Below are positions 36,431-48,700 of a stretch of 64,000 bases of DNA, piece after piece. The stretch covers positions 74,405,395 through 74,469,394 of the forward strand of contig NC_081833.1 of the NCBI RefSeq assembly GCF_030867095.1. The letters run 5' to 3'. The notes under the pieces were generated by a model that saw only the letters and a program-made list of their open reading frames with translations, ran no database searches and was not told the origin of the DNA. Source of the DNA: Alligator mississippiensis (taxonomy: Eukaryota; Chordata; Crocodylia; Alligatoridae). The position numbers and the translations under genes are program-made. Every line of letters begins with the position of its first letter. Position 1 is the first letter of the stretch.

Positions 36431-37917
36431 TGTTATCCTTATTTCAACCCTCCCTACCTCAACAGCAATTCTGACACAACCTTTATTCTGAAATAATGAA
36501 TGCCCCAGAAATCCCTCCCATCTACTCTGGAGCAGAACAGCACACTTCCTAAAAAATAAAACATCCGCTACCTATAGTTGCATTAAGTGACAAAGCCGGT
36601 CATCGTGCAAGTTGTACATTCACGCTGTTCTGCTTTGCCGCTTGACACAATTTAGTTGACTTGGGCAACAGACTGACATCTGCCTCGCAAACCACTGCAC
36701 ACAATTAACTACAACCCAGCTGACAATCACGTCGGCTGCTTTTCATCAGGAGCCTGGACGAGCGATGGGAGGAACGATGGTCCATCTGCCACTGCATAAA
36801 CCAAGCTGCTTTCCCTAATTCAACATCATTTTGCAAGGCCAGTATCCGCACACAGGGAAACTCATACAAACCAAGTCTCTGGTCATTTTCTGAACAGGCA
36901 ACAATTTGTTTTGCAGTTTTAATACCTTGCTCTCTCAATCACAGATGCACAAAACCCTAACGTGTAAATACAGACACAGAGAAAAGTAGCAGCAACCTAA
37001 CCATTACAGTGAAATCCTTACGAGACCGCTATCGTGCAAACGAAATAAAACCAAACCCTTCAACGTTGAAATCTGCTTCCGTGCTTTTTGAGCTCATCAG
37101 AGCTTCAAAGACATAACTGGAACTTAGATCCTGATGGAAATACCTGCTGAAGGTGCGAGTACAATTGTTTTGTACGTTAACCCCACTAAAGTGAACTTGA
37201 GCATAATCATGCGAAAGGATAAGAATCTTTTGTCTTAACAGCACGCTTTTGGAGACAATATTTCCATACGATTAGAAAACACTTCAATAGAGCATCATAT
37301 CTGGGCAATACATCTGCATTTGGCTGGCGGTGAGCTAGGTCCAAATCCCCACGCTGTGAAAGGCTTGCAGATTATTGAGCATTTATACCATAAACACCAT
37401 CAAAACCCAAAATTAGATTTTAGCAACTATATCTGCCACTAGAGCTAGATCAAGTAGTGCAACAAGTTTTGCAAATCAGAAATGAGCAAGAATTTGCTAA
37501 AATTCCTCAGGAATACACGAAGGACACTAAAATAGTTACATCTTGGATATGAAATCAATCTAAAACCACCAAAAATCTGTTCATTTAAAAAAAACCCAAA
37601 CCCTGTCATTTAAAAGAGAATTTAAACCACTAACTAGCTAAAAAAGATAACTTAATCAACAGTTTTCTACCGACTCTAAATGATCTCATATCCTTGTTTT
37701 ATGGTTTTAAAACACCTTTGCTCTAACAGCCAGTAGTTCAAACACAACCAGATTAAGCCAGGTTCTCTCTTTTACAATCACCGGGGATTTTCCCTCCAGT
37801 AAAACAAACGGATATTCTTTACGCAACGAGGAAGAGCCATTTTACAATCCCTTAACTCTACCACGTCCATGTGACTATTTAAGATACCATCGTTGAATAT
37901 TGGCATATAGCTTATTT

Positions 37918-37923
37918 TTTATT
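37918..37923 (-). terminator. CA5A: Candidate poly(A) signal AATAAA for CA5A
   Basis: This is the nearest minus-strand AATAAA that I found downstream of the CA5A stop, 1.67 kb away, in a T-rich plus-strand context. Hexamers of this kind occur by chance in AT-rich DNA, so support is weak. Confidence 0.25.
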
Positions 37924-39588
37924 TATAAAAGCCTGGTCCATTGTAGCCTTTAAACTTAAAAGCAGCATTAAGAGTAGTGTTAACTACCATGGTCTCTAAC
38001 AGCCTAAATATCACTGCCCTACCGGGTGGCGGTGATCTGTACAATAATATATAATATACTCGTCCTATAACTGAATCCAAATGACTGCTATCTTCAAGTC
38101 GGACCCTTCTCCAAAAATGAAAGCGGGAATGGCATGGAGAGAAACATGGAGTGTGAAAGCAACTCCACATTTCAATGTGCCCAGTTTCAAAGTAAACCAG
38201 TTATTTTCCGAGCTCCATGACAATTAATTATGTCATTATTGACCTCTGCGCATCTCCCTGGTTTCAACTACCAGGGGAATGAAACATAACATCCTTTTTC
38301 TGCTAGACAGGGGGAAGAATACAGTCTAGTTTTGTGGGCTCTGGAGAGCTAACAGAGGGGAAAATCTACTTTTTTCAACTGCGAAAGTTAGCCAGCTAGA
38401 TCTGAAGACACACGGGGAATCAGATCTGGGGAGTCAGAAAAGCCTATTTTACACACTTACCTGACAAGAACCAGAATAAGGGAGATGGATGTGTTTGATG
38501 GACTGAAGGTAAAACAAGATACAGCTATTGGCCTCTGACTATCAACCTGAACTATACCGTCTCAGGGAAGCAGGGACTAGAATAAGGCACTCATTCAACT
38601 GAGCCAAGTGAAAGCCCACAATCAAAAGAAAAAAAATCAGAGGCAAACAAAAAAGGACCGTAATGTATTTGGACACAAATGTAAAAAAACTAATCGGTCC
38701 TAAATTTCAAAATTTAGCACTGCAGGGCTAGCTTGCTGACTTCCCTGGCACTGAATAACATCAGCCACTGGAGTCTTGTCCCCCAGCTGACAGAGGCAAA
38801 GCTTTTCTTAGTTGTCCCCCGAGACAAGTTAAGGGGGGAAAAAAAGATGAATCCATGTTGCTTGTATTGCCAAGAGCCAGCCCCTAGTTCCTGTCCAAAG
38901 GAGGGGGTGACCTTGTCCATTTGCACATGAATTTCCTCCAGGGAACGGACACTGCTAAACACCGTAACACACACAAAGTCAACGAACATGGGGGGAAAAC
39001 TCTGGCAAGCATCATACTTTAGAGGTAGATAAGATTCAGGCCACTGGACCGCTCTCTGGGCTCAGCACCAAATTCATCAAGCAAATGTTTTCAGTCTTTA
39101 AATGGTATATCCATTTTCTGATTATCCAAAGAAAATTGCACTTTCCCCTCCCCAAAGCCAAGCTCAGCGAGGACATGATGGATTACCTACGGGGGACTTC
39201 TTTGCGCCTCTTTGGGCCCCTGCCTGCTGGGGCGGTTCTGCTGCTGTTATCCATCTGCAAGAGTCACAAGGAGCCTTCAGTAAGCGGGAGAGTTTCAGGA
39301 GATGCAGGATAATCGTGACAACAGAGCAAAGTCTCGCCCCCTTCCTTTGCTTTCAACTCCCCAAATACACTTCGTTGCTACTTGCTTTTAGAGTTTAGTA
39401 AAACCATTCGCTTCTATAAAAAAAGGCTGTTCCACTAAAGGTCAAATGCCAAGTCGGGAACCCCAAATCCCTTTCAACGACCAACTAATGAAAGTCTATG
39501 CCATACATGCATACTACACAGAGATAGTAAAAAAACCCAATAAAGCGTCTGCTAATAGCTTTTCGGCACTGCAATAGGTACTGTCTTT

Positions 39589-39780
39589 TTAAAGGCTGCC
39601 CCACGGCCTGGCATATCGGGCTTCTTCCTCGAGTCTTGTTTCAATGCTCAGGAGATGCTGGTTTTGGAAGGAGGAGCGGACGGTCCGATTCATCAGCGGC
39701 TGCAGCGGGCGGAAGTTGTCTACCATCCTCTTTTCTTCTTCCCCGGGCGAGGTGAAGAGCAGCATCCGAAACGCCTCCAG
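39589..39780 (-). CDS. CA5A: CA5A exon 7 with stop codon
   Basis: This 192-bp terminal coding exon follows a TCTTATTCCCAG acceptor and encodes residues 244-306 plus the stop at 39589-39591. [20 protein letters not shown] and [18 protein letters not shown] align with human [20 protein letters not shown] and [18 protein letters not shown]. The tail after SFQ is unlike human: [18 protein letters not shown] then PWGSL, against a short TNEGTRS-type end. The total protein is nevertheless only one residue longer than human because the N-terminus is shorter. Confidence 0.94.
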   Translation of the reverse strand: MEAFRMLLFTSPGEEEKRMVDNFRPLQPLMNRTVRSSFQNQHLLSIETRLEEEARYARPWGSL

Positions 39781-42700
39781 CTGGGAATAAGACATGGCAA
39801 AGGTGAGCGATTGCCTGGGAACCACACCGAAGTACCGAGATATTTGAGCATCACTTTCTGCACGTCCTCATCACCTGCCGGTATCGGTGCAGCTATCTGG
39901 TGTCTGCAGGCAAACTGGATCTTTAACGTCTTGTCAGGCCCGAGACAGAGCCGAGCCCTGAATATTCACGGATGGGATTCGTGCCACCTTTAAATAAATC
40001 CCTCCGCACCTCGCCATTATTTGCTTACATCCGGCCTGCTTTTCTGGTCTCCTGCATCAGGCGCACACGTGCTGGCAGGCAGGAAATAGTAACTATCAAC
40101 TATAACAAAAGCAAATGGCTGGTGCTCTCAAAGGCATGAAAGCAGGAATTAAGAAGAGAGTCCAAAGGAGGTTTTTAGTAGTTCACCTGATACCCACCAG
40201 GGAATTAAAAGGCTCTGTCAGATTGAAACCAGAATTGAAAAGACAACACTAACCCTCATATTAAGTTTCCTTTCCTGCTCTCTAACAATTGCCCCTTCTT
40301 TGCTTCTCTGCAACTCTCAGGTTCCTGTCATTTAAAATAAAACATTCAGCTTGGAGGACAGGGGTGTATTCGGGTTCAAACACCACAGGGAGGTGGTTGG
40401 ACTCCTCCACGATGGGAACCAACACATGCCGTGGCTGTTGTGAATGCACCTTTTTCCCAGGGTAGGTAGGGAACATGGAAAGCTACCAGGGAAACAGTCA
40501 CCAGTCACTCACTGCCCCAATCTTGTGCCTCTCCTCACCGATTTTGCACCAAGCAGCAACAGGAAGCCGAGAACACGAGATGCTAAAAACACGTAGAAGG
40601 GACCCAACACCATAGAAGGGACCCAAAAAGCCATAGAAGGGACCCAACACCAAATACTGGCTGGACTTTAAAGCACCAAAATATCAATATAAAACTGCCA
40701 CATTCTGCAAGGTCACCTCTGCATGGTCAGCCTTGTGAGCAACCTTCATTTCTCCCTCTTTAAAATTAAAGGGAGGGAGGAAAGCTGACAGTTTAACTAC
40801 GGGTATAAGCAGCTCCAAGGGACCAAAGGGAAAAAACCCAATGGGGAAAATAACAAGGGCACTGAATTTGCAAGTTCACCGCACCCTCAGCGATCGGGGG
40901 GAAAAGCAGTTGGAGCAACTTCCACTTTTATATTCTTAGAAAACTGCCCGAGGAGAAGGACATGCGAGGGTTTCAGCAGCTTATGGCACAAGTACTTTGT
41001 GGATTCATACTGCTAACAAAGCTCCACAACGTCCGTGAGGCCAAAAACTTAGCAAAATTAGGAGAGATGTGGATAACAAGAATATCCAGAGGTATAATAG
41101 CTGATGCTAACAATAATTTTCAGAGACAGATTACATTTCCTGCTTAATAAAGTCTGCAATGGAGATCAGAACAAGACCTACTTGTGAGAGGCAAATGAGT
41201 CCCATCTTCCTACATCTTTCTCTAAAGCACTTGGTCCTGGCTAATGAGAGAGGGAAGATATGATGGAGGGGGTGAGCTGGAGGGCCCGTCCTACATTCCT
41301 TTGATGTCCCAAAAAGTGACAGACAGGTACTGGCAAGCATCCTCCTCCTGTCATGTGTTTCAATGCCCTCTGTACCTTCAAGCAATAAATCCTCTGTGTC
41401 ACAAAAACAAGGGTGCATACCTGATCCTCATCAACCTCTATGGCTTTCTTCTTGATGATCCAGGTGACAGACTCTGTAAGTGGTGGAGTGGTCAGAGAGC
41501 CAGCGTAGGTCCAGTAATCTGGGCATGACGGTAGCAAACAGGAGGGATCAAAGCTATCAAACTCAACGATTTCATCCTGGAACCCAGAAGAAAAAATCTG
41601 ATGAGCAATAAGTATTTCCACAGAAGAAAATTCTAGGGAATAAGAAAAAAAAATCTAGAAACTTAGCTTATATGCAATACACATCAGACAAAGACGACCA
41701 TAGCTGCTCCTAATGTCAAAAAACGAGCGAAAACTAAGAGCTGGCATTTTCCGAGTGGAAACCACCTCTTTGAACACGTCCGCAGCATTTATTTAAAGGA
41801 GCTTTCATTATTTCATTGCTTCATTTTTTTATTGGAAGCTGCTCTGAGCCTTTGCTGGGAAGAGCTGCGTATAAATCAGGTAAATACATGCATAATTGCA
41901 CGGCCAACATCTGTTTTGTTTGGAGGGAAAAAAAGACAATTCTTGTTGAACTTACTAAAGGCAGGGTGAGTTCAGTTGGTCTTGACTGCAAGTTAGTGAG
42001 GCTACTAGCATGGGAAAGAGCATGTGTCCCTGCAAAGCAGTACTAAAGCAAGTCCCTGCAAAGCACTATTAAAAATGCAGTAGTCCCCTCTAGTGGTATA
42101 AAATTAAAAGAGTTGAGAAGTTGAATTTTGCTGCAATTTTCAATTTTGTTGAATTATCTGTGTGCAGACAGCAAAGAGGGCTGCAGAGACCTTAACGTTG
42201 TGCTCACATAGTTCGTTCCTGATTGTTAAGCAACAAATTTGAGAGCAGCGAAACCAGGAACACCAGATATTCTGGTAGCACGGGAAGTAAGGGCTGACTT
42301 GTTACTTAGGGCTGAGTGATTCTCAGAAAAACAAGGCTCCTGGCTAGCATGTGAGCCAATCTGAGCAGTTTGGTTTTGCTTCGGTTTCCTCCAGCCTGCA
42401 TGCAAGGGCATTAAATCATACTGAACATGCATCATATCCTTACAAAGCGATACGTCCTGCAGCACAGCATACTGTGTTTTGAATTAGGCCAGCTGGGAAG
42501 TGAGAGTACAGAAGAGTAGGGATTTTCTTCACTTTAACCCAACTATGATTTTTGTAAGATCCAGTCCTCCACTCAACAAACGTCAGAGTTCATTAATGTC
42601 TTGATGTGACCTAAACTGTTCTCTCTGTTGAGAAGATACCTCTAACGATGCCGACAGTGCCAGCCAGAGAGACTCTAAAACAATTTTACAACAGTTACCT

Positions 42701-45700
42701 TGTGTTTAACAGCTGGTAATGCATCTACTAACTTCTGCAGTCCTTCGTGGTAGGCCCCCAGCTGCATAACAAATAGGAATGGGAGAGTCATTAAGGCAGC
42801 GCACATAAGTATCTGCCACAAGCAGCTGAATAAAAAAAATAAGCAGTGTATTTAACAAAAACGCTATTGAAACTTATAATTTTATATTGCAACACTCAGA
42901 ATTTACCTTCAAAAACACTCCTATGACAGCCAAGCCATTACCCTCCATTACAGCGTCTTCAAAGCTCTCATATTTAACAGCGTTCCAGTGTACTAAATGC
43001 AGCTGCAACGCAAAGGAAAGACAATTTCACACACAGGAAATGTATAACTGTGGTCAAAACAAATGCCGTTTCTTCAATCGTTTTCCCGGCCGTTTCAGAA
43101 ACAAAGGCAACTACCTTAAAAATCAAAGACTGCAAAAAGTGGGGAATAAAACTATACATGAAATCAATATTCATTTTATTTAACTTTTTTTTTTTTTTTT
43201 TAAATAACTTCACCCCCATATTTTGCATTTCGTAGAAGAGAAGCAGATCTGGCTTGTGGAAGACCGATTACAGGAGTAATATTGAAAGGTGCAGAATGAA
43301 ATGAAGCATGTTGGGCACTTCGCTCCCCTTTCTGATTTTAAGGACGGAGGAAAATCCTCCATTAATCAGGACAGGGAAGAGATACAGAGCACGTGGCTGT
43401 GCAGCCGCCACCGTGCAGAGGAGCCAAAACTAGCCAGCTAAGTCCCATACAAGCCTTCATGACAATGGACTCCAAGACATCTGGATTTACACAGCTGAAG
43501 TTTTAAGTAATTTTTTGTTAAAACAGGCACCACCACGGCATTTCAAGTAGGACAGTGAGAGAGTTAGAGGGGATGACTGGTTTCTCAACCAAGACGTTAA
43601 TTTTTCACGGCTGCCACACTTCCTCCTCTGAGTCCAATCTGTATTTTCATCCCTTGCCCCATCTGCCTCATTCACTTTCTTACCTTAGGACTTGCCTACA
43701 TGGGCCAGTTTTACCATTTTGTCTATACTTCAGAGGGCTAAAGCAGAAAAAAACCCTGATGTGGCTGCAGTTATGCTAGTATACAAGTGCTTATATCTGT
43801 TATAAGCTTATTCTACTTCTGGAAGGTATCAGTTAGAAGCAGGTCTTAGTCTCATCTTTCTTCTTCCACCCCCTTAACCTTACAGAAGTTACACCGAGTC
43901 AGGAGGAAGTGCTGTTCTGCCGTCCCACCCTGCTCAGCGAGAAGCGGCAGCGATATTTTGCTGCGTACCACGGGATTATTTTGTGGCTTCCACTGACAGC
44001 AAACAATGCCACGTGCCAGGAAAAAAGGCATCAGTGGCATTTGCACTGAGCAACCAACTAAGACTCTGCTGTCTCCTGGGAACTACAGCAGCTTTGGCCT
44101 TATAAATGGGAGGGTGGCTGAATCTTACTGCTAAGGAAGACCGAATGTGACCAGAAACAACCGTTCTCCACCTCAAATGCAGCTCTTTAATAGCCAGGAC
44201 TGGCACCAGGACCGGGGTGAGTGTAGGCACCAGCACCCTTCAGGATTTCTCCCCATACCTCTGCTGGGTAGACTCTGCTGTCAATCGTGTGTTCGGAGCC
44301 CCACTCGTTTATAGCTCCCCAGTGGAAGTGGAACTGCTTTAGCCTGTACTGGTTTTCCAGGGGTCCTCCCATAATTACTAAAAAAAGAAATATGTATTAG
44401 TCAGTATTCGAGACAGAACGACCAAAAATAAACGCAGCTTTCTTCCTTCCCGGCAGCGTGTTTACCCAGGAGAGCTCAGCGACAGCAACTGCTTTACAGT
44501 AACCTCCGCCCCGTAGCTAATTTTCCAGCGAAACCACCTAAAAAACACTTGTTCAGGGGAAGCCTGCAACTTCTGTCAGCACATGGAGGACAATCAAGTT
44601 TAAGTACACTCAGAAAAATGGGAGGTCCAACCTGATTAAAGCTTTTTCACCCCACTCCCTGCAAAAGGGACAATCTTCACCCATTCACATGGCATTTGTC
44701 CATCAAGGTTATCCATACCTCCACCCCCTCGTCTCAGCAGATGCATTAGGAGTGACTCAGGATGTTTTCAGACTCTCTCATCTGGACTCAAAGCCAAAAA
44801 TAGCATCTCCATCTGCCCCATGACATGCCCACGAAACCTAAAACTACGACGGTGACATAGCCACGGACCTTGGAATTTCCTACAGGCATCAGGATCCGCC
44901 ATGTTCTTAAGAGTAACAGCCCAGTATTAAACTAGTTTGTCTTCATTCCTACGAAGGTGCTGACACCATGTATGTTGTGCACCCAAATGATTTACACTGG
45001 AAAGTAACTGGACACCAACTGCCTGTGGGCAAGAGTTCAAAGCTTGTCAGTGTTACTGGGTGCGTCTACACAAGATGCTGAATGTGCAGTAGCCCAATAA
45101 AACTGCCCAGAAGCGTGCCAGGCAAAAACCGTGCTAATACGATATCACGCAGCAGTATTAGTCTATTGCCCAGTAAGTGTCACTAAAAAACCATGTGCCA
45201 ACGCTACTGCCCAGTAGCTGTAGTTCCTGCACACTTAGTATTTCATTAAACAAGCACTAAATTAGTAGTTACTGCTCATTAATGAACATGTAGACACCCA
45301 CTGATGAGCAATATTTGGAACTGGCTCCAGCTGGTATTAAGTATAATTCTTCTTGGCCCCTAAAATCGTCATTACTAGAACAACATATTCGGTTGTGATT
45401 TTGTTTAAGGGGGAATAAGATTAGCTTGTTTACTCAGGAAAACCTTACATTCTGGGTCTGCTTTTTCAGTAAGCCACTAATTTTTCTGGTTTTTCTCCAG
45501 ATTAGTGATTCACTGATTACTCCAGATTGCCATAAAGACTCCTCCTGGTTCCAGATCCCTTTATGAGAGTCGCTAGATCATAATATGTGCTAAACTACTG
45601 GTAATAACAACTTCTAAAAGGCTGTTAATACTGTCTTAAGTGTCTAAGAAATTTGCTGGCACAGAGAGTTTTCTAACAGCACTATTGAAAAGAAGGTAGC

Positions 45701-48700
45701 TATCACTTTACCTCTGAGGAGGACATCCATTTAAGGCATCAAGACCAACATTTCTGGAAGTGACTAACCGTGCTGGAAGTTCAGCTCATCACACCACCAG
45801 CCTACTTTTCACAAGCACCCGCCACCGCTTCTTTTGACCTGCCTAACTTTGTAGAGCACTGGGATTTTGGGCAAGTAGAAAGGTTACAGTCACGATCCCT
45901 CCCAAGTGAAGTCAGTGGAATAAGAACAGGAGTGAATATAATACCAATTATCACTAGTATGCCTGACCAATTCGATTATCTTCTATGATGGATGAGGGGA
46001 GACCAGTGGACATGGTATACCTTGATTTTAGCAAGGCTTTTGATACAGTCTCCTACAACATTCTTGCATGCAAGCTAAGGAAGTACGGGGTGAATGAACA
46101 GACTGTAAGGCGGATAGAAAACGGGCTGGAGCATTGAGCTCAGAGAGTAATAATCAGTGGCTTGATGTCTAGTTGGCAGCTGGTATCAAGTGGAGTGCCC
46201 CTGGGGTCGGTCCTGGGGCCAGTTTTGCTCAATGTCTTCATCAACAACCTGGACGATGGTACAGAGCGCACCCTCAGCAAGTCTGCAGGTGACACCAAGC
46301 TGGGGGGAGCAGTAGATACACTGGAGGGTAGGGCTAGGATTCAGAGTGACCTGGACACATTGGAGAATTGGGCCAAAAGGGATCTCATGAGGTTCAACAA
46401 AGACAAGTGCAAAGTCCTGCACTTAGGAGGGAACAATCCTATGCACCGGTGCAGGCTGGGGGTGATGGGCTTAGCAGCAGCTCTGCAGAAAAGGACCTGG
46501 GGGTGACAGGGGACAATAAGATGAACAGGAGCCAGCAGTGCGCCTTTGATGCCAAGAAGGTTAATGGCATCCTGGGCTGCATGGGTAGGAGCGTTGCCAG
46601 CAGATCAAGGGCAGTGATTCTTCCCCTCTATTCAGCACTGGTGAGGCCACATCAGAAATATCCGTTAAAGGGGAAATACAGCAATACACTGTAGTTATTT
46701 AGTTCGTCTGATGCAGCCTGGCTCGTTTCTTTGTTTTAAACTACGTAAAACTGACCATTAGCTTTACAAACAATTAAGGAAATAAAGAAAGGTTTGAGAA
46801 AGGCCAAGCGAAGCCAAATATAGTGAGAGTACACTGAACGTCACGGATATGAACCGACCGTGCAATTCTGGCCCTGAGCAATTAAGTCAATGCGAGCTCG
46901 CTCGCTCGCTCACTCGCTCGCTCACTCAAATATGTTTGCTCATCTGAACAGCTTCATTCATAGACACATGTTGGCAAAACCCAACCTCTTTGGATGGATA
47001 TGATGATCATACAAAACACGGGTTTCCAATCCTTTTCCAATCATTCTCACCTCCTGGTTTTTCATGCCCTACCAGAAGACTGAATGGTTAAACAGTTCAT
47101 TCGTCTTAAAAAAGGACATTAGCTAGAAAAAAAACCCCAATTATCTGTTGTTTCTTTTAAATTTAATTTTGTTACAATCCATTTCCATCCAGGAGATGGC
47201 AGTCGTGCACACAAACAGCAAACGGCACATTACGTACCTTCCCCACACCCTTCTTTGCTCGCGCATCCTTCGTGCTGCTGTTTTGCTGGCGCACAACGCC
47301 CCACGGCAGCACTAGCCTTCTCTTGCCCGTTTAGTCTCCTCTCAGATGCTCTGCATTTCTCTTTATCCTGGACACATGCTTCTTTTCAGCATTTTGTACT
47401 TCTCTTCAATGTTTTTAATCCTATTTTGTTTTCAATGTTGTTGCATTTTTATTCCTTCCTCCTCTTCTCTACATGGATCTTTCTCTATTACTGCTGAATG
47501 ACAGAAGCTGGGAGGAAGAGAACAGCAGAGATAGGAATAGTAAAGGGCAGAAGATGGATGAGGTGAGGTGGAGAAAAGTCAGGTGTTCAGAAAGTGGATA
47601 GGCATATAAAGAAAATCTCTGTTAAAGTAAAAGGAGGATCCTAAAGTTTTAGTGTGAAATTAAGAAGGCTAATGAGTTTCTGCTACTTTTCTGGGCCATT
47701 AATAAAGAATGCCTCAATAAAACTAGCACACTTATAGTTATGTGCTACATTGTAAAACCATGAATATACTACTGCACGATTTCTTTGTTCTGCACGACAG
47801 ATGTAGAAATAACGATTCAGGTTCAACAATAACAAATCACAAATACAGTCAGTGGCAGGGGGCTGTTATAACTTCGGAAAAGAAATGGCACAAAGGTTCA
47901 GTAAGCAAGCCCCGAAGGCAAAAATGAGTTGTGATGAACACTGCAACAAGGGGATGATTAAGCATGCAAAATTTGTTTCAGAATCACTTTAGGATCTCCC
48001 GCTCCCCTAGAAAGCAAAGGCGGCAGTCATCAAACGGTGCAGTTACACTTGCAACTCTCTGCTAATGGTAATGGGAGAAAAATGCAAAAACATTTAAGAC
48101 AAGGAGGATGGGCGGACTGGTGTTTGATGCTCAATTTAAAGAGAAGCGACAGCTAAGAACAGAGAGGTAAGCAGAAATCCTACACTTTTCTCCCCAATAG
48201 ATCAGCTGCAATGCTAATAACAAAAGTGCCTTCATGCTCATACCCAAATCCCACCATAGCCACTATTTGGTTAAACCACTAGTTGCAAACCGAGGTGCCA
48301 CAGACCCTTTCAAGTACCAACACCCCCAGTACCACTGCAGCCAGATGCAACTACCGTGCACATCTTTGTTTCCAGAAAGTGTGTGAGATGCTCAACTGGA
48401 AAAGCAGCTGTGGAAGGAGCAGGTAATCCTCCTGGAAACAAAGGGGATGAGGGGCAGTTTCATCAGGCTGTGGCATGGCAGGCTGGAGAGAAACTTGGTA
48501 AATGGAGACATTACAACAGGGGTTCAGCCACATTTAGAAAGCTTATGGAGGGGCATCTTGAGTCTCAAAAAGTTGACAACCTTATACAAATAAGCAAATA
48601 TTATTGCTTCTGAGCAGTTTTAGGGCTTGTTTTACCTTTCTTCCTTGTTCCCCAAACTCCAAAAAAGCCACCCAATAAAACCAGCCTTTCACAAGATTGT

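Larger units (their letters stand above)
35650..39588 (-). other. CA5A: Possible CA5A 3'UTR and downstream flank
   Basis: Downstream of the CA5A stop the sequence is AT-rich and mostly repeat-free for about 3.9 kb. AATAAA hexamers on the minus strand are at 37918-37923 and 35650-35655. The latter is followed on the transcript strand by GTGTAACACAATAG. Either could be the poly(A) signal, giving a 1.7-kb or 3.9-kb 3'UTR. There is no direct evidence of transcription. A CR1 tail near 36360-36430 argues mildly against the whole stretch being conserved UTR. Confidence 0.3.

Noticed and set aside
46162..46506. 114-codon frame with reverse-transcriptase similarity
   Set aside because: CR1 remnant with a mutated catalytic block and an upstream stop; annotated as a mobile element only.
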